Origin: Mycobacterium sp. 1081908.1
GTDB taxonomy: Bacteria > Actinomycetota > Actinomycetes > Mycobacteriales > Mycobacteriaceae
Direction: 5' to 3'
DNA length: 64,000 bases
Assembly (NCBI RefSeq): GCF_001673535.1
Contig: NZ_LZLY01000133.1
Location: 58,900-122,899, forward strand
Below, one piece after another: positions 1 to 7,693 of the stretch (the first letter of the stretch is position 1; each line of letters begins with the position of its first letter). The notes beneath the pieces were generated by a model that was not told the origin of the DNA, did not search any database, and was given only the letters and a program-made list of their open reading frames with translations. The translations under genes and the position numbers were made by a program.

Positions 1-729
1 CAGATCCGTGACGCGATGGTCGCCGACGGCGCGACGGTCGATCAGGCGGCGTCGCAGATCTGGCCGATCGACAAGCAGGGCCTGCTCTTCGACGACATGG
101 ACGACCTTCGCGATTTTCAGGTGCCCTACGCCAAGAACCGTCGGCAACTCGGGGTGGGTGCCGGCGACCGGGTGGGATTGGTCGACGCGATCAAGCTCGC
201 GTCGCCGACCATCCTGCTGGGCTCCTCAACGGTATTCGGGGCGTTCACCCAGAAGGTCGTCGACGCGATGACCGCATCCTGCGAACGCCCGATGATCTTC
301 CCGCTATCCAACCCGACCTCCCGCATGGAGGCCATGCCGGCCGACTTGCTGGAGTGGTCCAGCGGCAAGGCGCTGATCACCACCGGCACCCCGGTCGCCC
401 CCGTCGAATTCGACGGCGTCACCTATACCATCGGCCAGGCCAACAACGTGCTGGTCTTCCCGGGCATCGGGCTGGGCGTCATCGTCTCCCGAGCCCGGAC
501 CGTCACCCCCGGCATGCTTCAGGCGGCGGCGAAAGCCATTGTGCACCAGGCCTGCCCGACGAACGTCGGCGATTCCCTGTTGCCCGACGTGCAGAACCTG
601 CGCCAGATCTCGACGGCGGTCGCCGAGGCCGTCTATCACGCCGCCGTGGAGGACGGGGTTGCCACGAAGACGCATGCGGACGTCGCCCAAGCCGTCGCCG
701 ACACGATGTGGGCGCCCGTCTACGACTAG
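1..729 (+). CDS. mez: NAD-dependent malic enzyme, C-terminal part (5' end outside window)
   Basis: Only the last 242 residues are present; the open frame runs in from base 1. Malic enzyme oxidatively decarboxylates malate to pyruvate in the cytosol. The visible part has family signatures of the C-terminal NAD-binding domain: LLGSSTVFGAFTQKVVDAM, then MIFPLSNPTSRMEAMPADL, then IGQANNVLVFPGIGLGVIVS. The last of these is the conserved block carrying the NN pair near the active site. Its place directly before cysK matches mez (Rv2332) in M. tuberculosis, although Rv2333c is missing between them here. A short hairpin follows the stop. The family call is secure; cofactor preference cannot be judged from this fragment. 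Confidence 0.93.
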   Translation, partial: QIRDAMVADGATVDQAASQIWPIDKQGLLFDDMDDLRDFQVPYAKNRRQLGVGAGDRVGLVDAIKLASPTILLGSSTVFGAFTQKVVDAMTASCERPMIFPLSNPTSRMEAMPADLLEWSSGKALITTGTPVAPVEFDGVTYTIGQANNVLVFPGIGLGVIVSRARTVTPGMLQAAAKAIVHQACPTNVGDSLLPDVQNLRQISTAVAEAVYHAAVEDGVATKTHADVAQAVADTMWAPVYD

Positions 730-754
730 GGCCCCGGCGTGCTGCGCCGCCCTC

Positions 755-772
755 GCTGCCGAATGCGGCAGC
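755..772 (+). terminator. Hairpin after malic enzyme
   Basis: GCTGCCG and CGGCAGC form a perfect 7-bp stem with a 4-base loop, 26 bases past the mez stop. There is no T-run, as is common for mycobacterial terminators. It separates mez from the promoter of the cysteine leader. Confidence 0.4.
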
Positions 773-797
773 AAACGGGCACATTAGGGGGATGTCC

Positions 798-803
798 TAT
801 AGT
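798..803 (+). promoter_or_regulatory. -10 element of a leaderless transcript (cysK leader)
   Basis: TATAGT matches five of six consensus bases and sits 7 bases before the ATG at 811. That spacing would place the transcription start on the A of the start codon. No Shine-Dalgarno sequence precedes the ATG. Both facts fit a leaderless mRNA. Confidence 0.7.
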
Positions 804-810
804 TGGGGCT

Positions 811-888
811 ATGCAACAGGCCACCCAGCCGCGCCTCGTCCTTACGCGCCGCCCCGCCGTGGATTCTTGTTGTTGTGGTTGTTGTTGA
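811..888 (+). CDS. Polycysteine leader peptide, 25 aa, upstream of cysK-cysE
   Basis: This small ORF begins with MQQATQPRLV and ends in the tract CCCGCC at residues 20-25, directly before TGA. Five of its last six codons are cysteine, all TGT. It has no ribosome binding site, but a good -10 element 7 bases upstream, so the start is chosen as leaderless. Leaderless polycysteine small ORFs are known in mycobacteria as cysteine-responsive attenuators of sulfur operons: ribosomes stall on the tract when Cys-tRNA is short, which frees the downstream gene. The ORF ends 109 bases before cysK, whose product makes cysteine, so the context fits exactly. The peptide itself probably has no separate function. 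That this copy regulates cysK is inference. Confidence 0.8.
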   Translation: MQQATQPRLVLTRRPAVDSCCCGCC

Positions 889-997
889 GTCCCTGACGCC
901 TTCCGACGCTCAACGAGACCTCGCGCTTTCCCCGGATGTGGACGATAAGAGCGATCGAATGCGTACCGACCTGAACCGAGACCGCTAAGGAAGCTTC

Positions 998-1930
998 ATG
1001 AGCATCGCCGATGACGTCACACAGCTGATCGGAAACACGCCGCTGGTGCGGCTGCGCCGGGTCACCGAAGGCGCCGTCGCCGACGTCGTCGCCAAGCTCG
1101 AATCCTTCAACCCGGCAAACAGCGTGAAGGACCGGATCGGGGTGGCCATGCTGGACGCGGCCGAAAAGGCCGGCCTGATCAAGCCCGACACGATCATCCT
1201 CGAGCCGACGAGCGGAAATACCGGCATCGCGCTGGCAATGGTGTGCGCGGCACGCGGCTACCGATGCGTGCTGACCATGCCGGAGACCATGAGCATCGAG
1301 CGGCGGATGCTGCTGCGCGCCTACGGCGCCGAACTGGTCCTCACCCCCGGACCGGACGGCATGCCGGGCGCCATCGCCAAGGCCGAGGAGCTGGCCAAGA
1401 CCGACCAGCGGTATTTCGTGCCCCAGCAGTTCGAGAACCCGGCGAACCCGGCGATCCACCGGGCGACGACCGCCGAGGAGGTGTGGCGCGACACCGACGG
1501 CAAGGTCGACATCTTCGTGTCCGGGATCGGCACCGGCGGCACCATCACCGGCGTCGCCCAGGTCATCAAGGAACGCAAGCCGTCGGCGCAGTTCATCGCG
1601 GTGGAGCCGGCCGCGTCGCCCGTGCTGTCCGGCGGGCAGAAGGGACCCCACCCGATCCAGGGCATCGGCGCCGGGTTCATCCCGCCGGTCCTCGACATGG
1701 ACCTGGTCGACGAGGTCATCACCGTCGGCAACGAGGATTCGCTCAACCTGGCGCGGCGCCTGGCCGCGGAAGAGGGCCTGCTGGTGGGCATCTCCTCGGG
1801 CGCGGCCGCGGTGGCCGCCCTGCAGGTGGCGCGCCGGCCGGAGAACGCCGGCAAGCTCGTCGTCGTCATCCTCCCCGACTTCGGCGAGCGGTACCTGAGC
1901 ACACCGCTGTTCGCCGACGTGGCGGATTGA
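998..1930 (+). CDS. cysK: O-acetylserine sulfhydrylase (cysteine synthase A)
   Basis: A PLP enzyme that combines O-acetylserine with sulfide to give L-cysteine. The PLP lysine lies in NPANSVKDRIG (K44). The substrate-binding loop TSGNTG is at 71-76, and the phosphate-binding GTGGTITG is near 177. The length of 310 residues equals that of M. tuberculosis CysK1. AAGGAAG six bases before the ATG serves as ribosome binding site. cysE starts 2 bases after the stop, so the two form an operon and their products are classic partners in the cysteine synthase complex. The polycysteine leader upstream suggests that expression follows cysteine supply. Confidence 0.97.
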   Translation: MSIADDVTQLIGNTPLVRLRRVTEGAVADVVAKLESFNPANSVKDRIGVAMLDAAEKAGLIKPDTIILEPTSGNTGIALAMVCAARGYRCVLTMPETMSIERRMLLRAYGAELVLTPGPDGMPGAIAKAEELAKTDQRYFVPQQFENPANPAIHRATTAEEVWRDTDGKVDIFVSGIGTGGTITGVAQVIKERKPSAQFIAVEPAASPVLSGGQKGPHPIQGIGAGFIPPVLDMDLVDEVITVGNEDSLNLARRLAAEEGLLVGISSGAAAVAALQVARRPENAGKLVVVILPDFGERYLSTPLFADVAD

Positions 1931-1932
1931 CC

Positions 1933-2616
1933 ATGCTCGCAGCCATGCGGCGAGACATCCGGGCGGCCAGGGAGCGCGATCCGGCCGCCCCGACCACGCT
2001 GCAGGTCATCTTCGCCTACCCGGGCGTGCACGCGATCTGGGGCCACCGGATCAGCCACTGGCTGTGGAACCGCGGCGCGCGGCTGGCCGCGCGGACGCTC
2101 GGCGAGTTCACCCGCATCTTCACCGGCGTCGACGTCCACCCGGGGGCCGTCCTGGGCCCCGGCCTTTTCATCGACCACGCGACCGGCGTGGTGATCGGGG
2201 AGACAGCCGAGGTGGGCGAGGACGTCACCCTGTATCACGGCGTCACCCTCGGGGGCAGCGGCGCGGAAACCGGCAAACGGCACCCGACCGTCGGTGACCG
2301 CGTGATCATCGGCGCCGGCGCCAAGGTCCTGGGCGCGATCAAGGTCGGCGACGACAGCCGGATCGGCGCCAACGCCGTGGTGGTCAAGCCGGTGCCTTCT
2401 GGCTCCGTGGTCATCGGGGTGCCCGGACAGGTCATCAGCCGCGCCGGCCGGGGTACCCCCGACGACTCGATGATGCCCGACCTGGTGGGTGTCAGCCTGC
2501 AGTCCTTGCTCACCAGGGTGGCCAAGCTGGAGGCGTTGAACGACGGCCCGCAGAATGGCCGCGTGATCCGCCCGCCCGAGGCCGGGGTGTGGCACGGCGA
2601 GGACTTCTCAATCTGA
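1933..2616 (+). CDS. cysE: Serine O-acetyltransferase
   Basis: Acetylates L-serine with acetyl-CoA to make O-acetylserine, the substrate of CysK. At 227 residues it is close to the mycobacterial CysE length. An N-terminal helical part is followed by a left-handed beta-helix of hexapeptide repeats containing IDHATGVVIGETAEVGEDVT and LYHGVTLGGSG, which carry the catalytic aspartate and histidines. The ATG lies 2 bases after the cysK stop and gives a start (MLAAMRRDIRAARERDP) that matches the family; the open frame further upstream overlaps cysK and is not used. The hairpin at 2636-2655 probably ends the operon. Confidence 0.96.
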   Translation: MLAAMRRDIRAARERDPAAPTTLQVIFAYPGVHAIWGHRISHWLWNRGARLAARTLGEFTRIFTGVDVHPGAVLGPGLFIDHATGVVIGETAEVGEDVTLYHGVTLGGSGAETGKRHPTVGDRVIIGAGAKVLGAIKVGDDSRIGANAVVVKPVPSGSVVIGVPGQVISRAGRGTPDDSMMPDLVGVSLQSLLTRVAKLEALNDGPQNGRVIRPPEAGVWHGEDFSI

Positions 2617-2635
2617 GTCCGGCGATGCCCGGTGG

Positions 2636-2655
2636 GCAAGGGTTAAATCCCTTGC
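2636..2655 (+). terminator. Hairpin after cysE
   Basis: GCAAGGG and CCCTTGC form a perfect 7-bp stem around the loop TTAAAT, 20 bases past the cysE stop. There is no T-run. It probably ends the cysK-cysE transcript. Confidence 0.5.
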
Positions 2656-2807
2656 GAGCCAATTAGAAATGTCACACGGCTACCGGGCAGCCATGCCATA
2701 TATTGGATCCATGCCGCGGGGCGACGCGAAACGTGGCGTCGCCCAATCACTTTCAGCTGAGGATTCTATTCAGTTGCGCGGCAATACGATTCATTCAGGG
2801 GGCACAG

Positions 2808-3083
2808 ATGACCGAAAGCCTGGCGAGCCAGCGACACCTCGATGAAAGCCGACTGCAGGCCAGTCGAGCTCTCGACACGGCGGTGGGGATTCTCGTCGGG
2901 TGGCGCAGGTGCGGCACTCACGCCGCATTTCGGGAGCTGCTCCGCGCCAGCGAACGACACCAGGTACCGCTGTTCAGGCTGGCCTCCGCGCTGGTGGCCC
3001 TGGCCAGCGGAGAAGCCGAAGCCGAGACCGGCGCCGCCCGGCTGGCCGCGGAACAGGAATGGGGCCTGAACTACCTGCTGTGA
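2808..3083 (+). CDS. Small stand-alone ANTAR-domain protein
   Basis: 91 residues. The core, ALDTAVGILVGWRRCGTHAA followed by FRELLRASERHQVPLFRLAS, matches the ANTAR fold: a helical RNA-binding domain that stabilises antiterminator hairpins. There is no receiver, GAF or PAS sensor, so only an output domain is present. The start at 2808 is preceded by AGGGGG; the frame opens further upstream, but that part has no domain and no better binding site. It stands alone, with cysE about 190 bases upstream. What activates it and which transcripts it binds cannot be read here. Family call fairly sure, role unknown. Confidence 0.7.
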   Translation: MTESLASQRHLDESRLQASRALDTAVGILVGWRRCGTHAAFRELLRASERHQVPLFRLASALVALASGEAEAETGAARLAAEQEWGLNYLL

Positions 3084-3108
3084 CCCGCGGGGTCGTTGGG
3101 GTGCGGGG

Positions 3109-3290
3109 TCAGCGGGTCACCTCATCGGTGCGCCAGATGCGCAGCGGCATCGAGGCGAGCACCCGCTCGAGCTCCCCCGCGTCGGCCGCGGCGAACAGGC
3201 CCAGAGTGCGCCATTCGCCCGGACGTCGTCGACCGTGTCCGGCGGCGTTCCATCCGGGACGTGCGTGGTCATCGTGACCAGGAATTCCAT
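3109..3290 (-). pseudogene. Muconolactone isomerase-like protein, broken by an internal deletion
   Basis: Reading down from the ATG at 3290 gives MEFLVTMTTHVPDGTPPDTV, then DDVRA, a typical start of a muconolactone delta-isomerase-like protein. Shortly afterwards the homology moves to another frame, which reads GEWRTLGLFAAADAGELERV and LASMPLRIWRTDEVT, the typical C-terminal half. About 25-30 residues of the normal ~90-residue protein are missing between the halves. The switch lies at CCGGGCGAATGG near 3225, where a short repeat could have promoted the deletion. No single frame gives a whole protein. The family is assigned from memory of related sequences. Confidence 0.6.
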
Positions 3291-3363
3291 GAGCCCTCCT
3301 GCGAGGAACTGAAAGTTCCATGGCCGTGGCGGCCAGAGCGTAGACGACTGGGGCTCAACCTCG

Positions 3364-3436
<73 letters not shown>

Positions 3437-3571
3437 CTAAACCGATCGCCGGACGACTCTAGCGTACTGGCACGACCGCGCCCAACTAGGCGGCAGGTGT
3501 CCTACCCGCCGCCGCGCGGCCGCCGCCGAAGGTGAGGCAGGATGGAGCCATCGATCGTCGGGAGGAACGCT

Positions 3572-3850
3572 TTGATCCGGTATGTCGTGGTGCTTGGACT
3601 GGGTTATGTGCTGGGCTCGAAGGCCGGACGTCGCCGATACGAGCAGCTCGTCGGCACCTATCGCGCGCTGACCAGCAGCCCCGTGGCCAAGTCCATGATC
3701 GAGGGCGGACGCCGCAAGATCGCGAACCGGATCTCGCCCGACGCCGGCTTTGTCACCCTGACCGAGATCGACGAGCAGACGGCCGTCGTGGAACGCGGCG
3801 CGGAACGACCGGCGGATCCCGCCCTCACACCGTCAGATCGTCGCCGCTAG
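3572..3850 (+). CDS. Conserved hypothetical protein, Rv2342-like
   Basis: 92 residues from a TTG start. GGGAGG lies 7 bases before that TTG, whereas the ATG ten codons earlier has no binding site, so the TTG is preferred. The N-terminus LIRYVVVLGLGYVLGSKAGR is a short membrane-like segment followed by a basic patch, as in YtxH-like proteins. The rest is hydrophilic and contains GGRRKIANRISPDAGFVTL. It matches the gene beside dnaG in M. tuberculosis (Rv2342). The 3' end overlaps the convergent dnaG by 26 bases. Function unknown. Confidence 0.8.
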   Translation: MIRYVVVLGLGYVLGSKAGRRRYEQLVGTYRALTSSPVAKSMIEGGRRKIANRISPDAGFVTLTEIDEQTAVVERGAERPADPALTPSDRRR

Positions 3851-5744
3851 CCTGCTCCAGCAGGCTGCGCCGATAGGCCTCCATCGCGACCAGGTCGCCG
3901 AACAGCGCGTGGTACTCGTCGCCCTGCTCGATGGGCGACATGCGCTGCAGTTTGGACTTCACCTCGGCGATCTGCCGGCCCATCCAGACCTCCTGCAGGC
4001 GCGCGAGCACCCCGCCGATGTAGCGGGGCAGCTTCTCCTCATCGACCTGGATGGCCTCCACCCCCAGCTCGCTGATCAGGCTCCCGGTCAGGGCCGACGT
4101 GGTCTGCTGGCGCACCGCCTCGAGCCACTCCGCCCCGGTGACACCGGTCGAGGTGCCGCCCGCGGACTCGATGGCCGCCCGGACGGCCGCGTAGCCGGGG
4201 TGCGTGAAGCTCTCCACGGTCAGCGTGTCGAACACCGGGCCCGCCAGGGCCGGGTACTGTAACGCCGACTTGAGGGCCTCGCGCTGGGCCCACAGGGTCG
4301 GGTCGCGCGGGTTGGGTCGCGCGGCCGCAGGTTCGGCCGGAGCCGCGGCGGCCGGCTGCTGCCCAGCGCGACGGGCGGGCTTGGCGCCGGCCCGGTCGAC
4401 GGCGTCGGACCTTTTTCCCTCGCCCCGCACCCGCTCGATGACTTGCGCGACGTCGTCCCAGCCGACCCAGCCGGCGAGCTGGCGGGCATACTCGTCGCGC
4501 AGCGTGGGGTCCTTGATCTGACCGACCATAGGCACGCAGCGGCGCAGCGCGGCGACCCTGCCCTCGGCGCTGTCCAGGTCCATCTCGGCGATCGCGGTGC
4601 GAATGGCGAACTCGAACAACGGGGTTCGCCGGGCCACCAGGTCGCGCAGCGCGCCGTCGCCGGACTTCAGGCGCAGGTCGCACGGGTCCATTCCGTCCGG
4701 CGCGACGGCGACGAAGGACTGCCCGGCCAGGTTCTGCTCACCGCCGAATGCCTTCAGCGCGGCGGCGCGGCCGGCCGCGTCGCCGTCGAAGACGTAGATC
4801 AATTCCCCGCGAAAGAAGCTGTCGTCCATCATCAATCTGCGCAGCATGGCCAGGTGCTCGTCGCCGAACGCGGTGCCGCAGGAGGCGACGGCGGTGGTGA
4901 CGCCGGCCAGGTGCATCGCCATCACGTCGGTGTAGCCCTCGACGACGACGGCCTGGTGCCCCTTGGCGATGTCGCGCTTGGCCAGGTCGATGCCGAACAT
5001 CACCGACGACTTCTTGTACAGCTGCGTCTCGGGCGTGTTGATGTACTTGGCTTCCATCGGGTCGTCGTCGAACAGGCGTCGCGCCCCGAACCCGATCACC
5101 TCGCCGGCCGCGGTGCGGATGGGCCACAACAGCCTCCGGTGGAAGCGATCCATCGGGCCGCGGCGCCCCTCCCGCGACAGGCCGGCCGCCTCCAGCTCCT
5201 TGAACTCAAAGCCCTTGCGCTGCAGGTGTTTTGTCAGCGAGTCCCACCCCGACGGGGCGAACCCGCAGCCGAAATGACGCGCCGCCGCGGCGTCGAAGTT
5301 GCGCTCAGTCAGGTATTGGCGGGCCGGTGCCGCCTCGTCGGATTCCAGCGCCGCCGCGTAGAACTCGGCGGCGGCCGCGTTGGCCGCTACCAGCCTGCTG
5401 CGGCTGCCCCGATCGCGCTGCACGTTGGTGGCGGCGGCGCCGGTGTAGGTGATGGTGTGGCCGATCCGGTCGGCGAGCAGTTCGACCGCCTCGACGAAGC
5501 TGACGTGTTCGATCTTCTGGACGAACGCGTACACGTCGCCGCCCTCGCCGCACCCGAAGCAGTGGAAGTGGCCGTGGTTCGGGCGGACGTGGAACGACGG
5601 CGACTTCTCGTTGTGGAACGGGCACAGGCCCTTGAGCGAGTCGGCGCCAGCGCGCTTGAGCTGGACGTAGTCGCCGACGACATCTTCGATGCGGGCCCGT
5701 TCGCGGATGGCGGCGATATCGCGATCAGAGATCCGGCCGGCCAT
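3825..5744 (-). CDS. dnaG: DNA primase
   Basis: Makes RNA primers for replication at the fork, working with the DnaB helicase. 639 residues, the same as M. tuberculosis DnaG. The N-terminal zinc ribbon has C41, H44, C62 and C65 (CPFH...CFGCGEGGD). The catalytic Toprim core contains VVEGYTDVMAMHLAG near 270 and YVFDGDAAGRAA. The C-terminal third holds the helicase-binding helices after an Ala/Pro-rich linker (PARRAGQQPAAAAPAEPAAA). Six bases before the ATG is TAGACT, so transcription may start on the start codon. The 3' end overlaps the Rv2342-like gene. Confidence 0.97.
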   Translation of the reverse strand: MAGRISDRDIAAIRERARIEDVVGDYVQLKRAGADSLKGLCPFHNEKSPSFHVRPNHGHFHCFGCGEGGDVYAFVQKIEHVSFVEAVELLADRIGHTITYTGAAATNVQRDRGSRSRLVAANAAAAEFYAAALESDEAAPARQYLTERNFDAAAARHFGCGFAPSGWDSLTKHLQRKGFEFKELEAAGLSREGRRGPMDRFHRRLLWPIRTAAGEVIGFGARRLFDDDPMEAKYINTPETQLYKKSSVMFGIDLAKRDIAKGHQAVVVEGYTDVMAMHLAGVTTAVASCGTAFGDEHLAMLRRLMMDDSFFRGELIYVFDGDAAGRAAALKAFGGEQNLAGQSFVAVAPDGMDPCDLRLKSGDGALRDLVARRTPLFEFAIRTAIAEMDLDSAEGRVAALRRCVPMVGQIKDPTLRDEYARQLAGWVGWDDVAQVIERVRGEGKRSDAVDRAGAKPARRAGQQPAAAAPAEPAAARPNPRDPTLWAQREALKSALQYPALAGPVFDTLTVESFTHPGYAAVRAAIESAGGTSTGVTGAEWLEAVRQQTTSALTGSLISELGVEAIQVDEEKLPRYIGGVLARLQEVWMGRQIAEVKSKLQRMSPIEQGDEYHALFGDLVAMEAYRRSLLEQASGDDLTV

Positions 5745-5750
5745 CGGCCC

Positions 5751-5756
5751 AGTCTA
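5751..5756 (-). promoter_or_regulatory. -10 element before dnaG
   Basis: Read on the minus strand, TAGACT lies 6 bases before the dnaG ATG, and no Shine-Dalgarno sequence is seen. This fits a leaderless dnaG transcript starting inside the short gap after the SodC-like gene. Confidence 0.5.
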
Positions 5757-5771
5757 AGACGCCGGCCCGGA

Positions 5772-6374
5772 TCAGCTTGCCGGCCCGATGACGCCGCACG
5801 CGATCCGGTCCATCGCCTGGTCGGTGTTCTGGGCGCCGTGGATCATCAACGCGGTCTTGTCACCGGCCAGCAGCTGGTCCCTGGTGAACGCGTCGCTGGT
5901 GGTGACCAGGTACGCCGAACCGTCCTGGCGCACTTCGAGCATGGTCAGGTCACCGCTCTCGGGCATCCCGGAGTGTCCGGGCGCCTGGAAATGCCCGCCG
6001 GCGGACAGGAAGTTTCCGGGCGGGCCGCCAGTCGGGGCGACCGAATTCGGCTCGCACTTGCCGACCGCGTGGATGTGCATGTCGTGGAAGCCGGGCGCGA
6101 GGATGCCGCCGGCGACCGTCTTGACGGTGACGGTGGCGTAGCCGTTGCTGAAGTCGAAGGTCGCCGTGGCGACGTCCTTGCCGTCGGCCGCCTTCAGTTG
6201 CGCAGTCAGCGATCCGGCGGCGGGCGCCGGGCCCGGCGCGGCCGACGACGAACCGGTTTGGACCGGGGGCGTGGTGCCGGTCTGGCTGGTCGCGTGCTGG
6301 GGCGAACTGCAGGCGTTCAGGGCCACGACGGGGAGCGACAGCAAGGCGGCGGCAACGGCGCTGAGTTTGGTCAT
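5772..6374 (-). CDS. SodC-like Cu/Zn superoxide dismutase family lipoprotein
   Basis: 200 residues. A lipoprotein signal ends in VVALNAC with lipidated Cys22, followed by a Ser/Thr/Pro/Ala-rich spacer to about 55, so the protein should be anchored on the outer face of the membrane. The fold then shows H100 and H102 (MHIHAVGKCE), H128 (GGHF), H134, D142 and H179 (MIHG) as candidate metal ligands, C107 and C193 as the conserved disulfide, and R190 as the active-site arginine. It would detoxify extracellular superoxide. It is distinct from the main sodC (Rv0432), and I know of no such gene between dnaG and dgt in M. tuberculosis. TAGCGT seven bases before the ATG suggests a leaderless transcript. 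Confidence 0.85.
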   Translation of the reverse strand: MTKLSAVAAALLSLPVVALNACSSPQHATSQTGTTPPVQTGSSSAAPGPAPAAGSLTAQLKAADGKDVATATFDFSNGYATVTVKTVAGGILAPGFHDMHIHAVGKCEPNSVAPTGGPPGNFLSAGGHFQAPGHSGMPESGDLTMLEVRQDGSAYLVTTSDAFTRDQLLAGDKTALMIHGAQNTDQAMDRIACGVIGPAS

Positions 6375-6381
6375 GCCGGTA

Positions 6382-6387
6382 ACGCTA
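6382..6387 (-). promoter_or_regulatory. -10 element before the SodC-like gene
   Basis: TAGCGT on the minus strand, 7 bases before the ATG at 6374. It overlaps the dgt stop codon. No ribosome binding site is present, so the gene may have its own leaderless transcript although it follows dgt by only 10 bases. Confidence 0.5.
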
Positions 6388-7653
6388 TCCGGTCGCCTGA
6401 CGGGCGTCGATCCGCTCCAGCCGACCCTCGGTGTAGGAGGCGACCTGGTCGACGACGACCCGGAGGCGGGCGCCGTCGTCGGCCGCGGTGGTGAACGCCG
6501 CGGCGAAGACGGGGTCGAGCGATCCGGGCGCCCCGGAGTACAGCCATTGCGCCACCCGGTGGATGCGTTCGCGCTGCCGGGCCTGGGTTTCCAGGTGCCG
6601 GGGGTCCGACATGATGAACTGCAGCGCCAGGATTTTCAGCAGGGCGACCTCGGCACGCACCAGGTCGGGCACCTGCAGGTCGGCCTGGTAGCGCACCAGT
6701 GGCCCCGGGCCGGCCGCGGCACGCGTGGTCGCAATGGCGGCCGAGGCGAATCGGCCCACCAATTCACTGGTCAATTGCTTGAGAGCCACCGCCGCGGCCA
6801 GCGTGGCGTCGTACTTGCCGACGGCGGCGACCACGGGCAGGCCCGACAACCGTCGCGCGGCGGCCATGAAGTCGTCGGCGCTCACCCGGGAGAATTCGCT
6901 CTCCCCCAGCTTGGCCAGCGCGGCCGCCTCGTCGTCGTCGGCGAGCACACGTAGATCGATGCGCTGGGAGACGACGCCGTCCTCCACGTCGTGCACCGAA
7001 TATGCGACGTCGTCGGCCCAGTCCATCACCTGGGCCTCCAGGCACGTCCGGTCCGGCGGCGCCCCCTGGCGAACCCACGCGGCGGCCTCGCGGTCCTCGT
7101 CGTAGAAGCCGAACTTTCTTCCCGGCCCCCGACCGCGGGTCCACGGGTATTTGGTGACCGCGTCCAGGGACGCCCGGGTCAGGTTCAGTCCCGCGCTATT
7201 GCCTTGCGCGTCAAGAATTTTGGGTTCAAGGGTGGTCAAGATCCGGAAATTCTGGGCGTTGCCCTCGAAGCCGCCGTTGTCGGCCGCGAACTCGTCGAGC
7301 GCGCGTTCCCCGTTGTGGCCGTAGGGCGGATGCCCGATGTCGTGGGCCAGACCGGCCAGTTCGACGAGGTCGAGGTCGCAGCTCAGCCCCACCGCCATCC
7401 CCCGCCCGATCTGGGCCACCTCCAGCGAGTGGGTCAACCGGGTGCGGGGGGTGTCACCCTCGCGGGGTCCGACCACCTGCGTCTTGTCGGCCAGGCGGCG
7501 CAGAGCGGCGCTGTGCAGCACCCGGGCGCGGTCCCGGGCGAAGTCGGTGCGGTGCTGACCTTCCGTGCCCGGCAGGCCCGCCGTCTTCGCCGCTTCGCGC
7601 ACCCGCCGCTGACGGTCGAAGTCGTCGTAGGGGTCGTGCTGATGCGTACTCAC
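6385..7653 (-). CDS. dgt: dGTP triphosphohydrolase-like HD protein
   Basis: Hydrolyses dGTP (and probably other dNTPs) to the nucleoside and triphosphate, affecting dNTP pools. 422 residues from the GTG at 7653 (VSTHQHDPYDDFDRQRRV); the open frame extends 28 codons further but would cross into the divergent gene. The HD metal site is visible as RLTHSLEVAQIGRG near 75 and LAHDIGHPPYGHNGERALDE near 103. The C-terminal half contains VMDWADDVAYSVHDVEDGVV. It corresponds to Rv2344c between dnaG and the TPM-domain gene. The divergent neighbour starts 40 bases away, so the promoters face each other. Confidence 0.93.
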   Translation of the reverse strand: MSTHQHDPYDDFDRQRRVREAAKTAGLPGTEGQHRTDFARDRARVLHSAALRRLADKTQVVGPREGDTPRTRLTHSLEVAQIGRGMAVGLSCDLDLVELAGLAHDIGHPPYGHNGERALDEFAADNGGFEGNAQNFRILTTLEPKILDAQGNSAGLNLTRASLDAVTKYPWTRGRGPGRKFGFYDEDREAAAWVRQGAPPDRTCLEAQVMDWADDVAYSVHDVEDGVVSQRIDLRVLADDDEAAALAKLGESEFSRVSADDFMAAARRLSGLPVVAAVGKYDATLAAAVALKQLTSELVGRFASAAIATTRAAAGPGPLVRYQADLQVPDLVRAEVALLKILALQFIMSDPRHLETQARQRERIHRVAQWLYSGAPGSLDPVFAAAFTTAADDGARLRVVVDQVASYTEGRLERIDARQATG

Positions 7654-7693
7654 CGCCGCACAGTCTGCCAGGGAATGCGGGCTAGATTGACTC

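Noticed and set aside
3109..3321. Intact 70-codon gene on the minus strand
   Set aside because: Its N-terminal half has no homology while the true start is in another frame at 3290, so it is a frameshifted remnant.
4443..6494. Open frame of 683 codons opposite dnaG and the SodC-like gene
   Set aside because: Antisense shadow; composition typical of reverse-strand high-GC frames.
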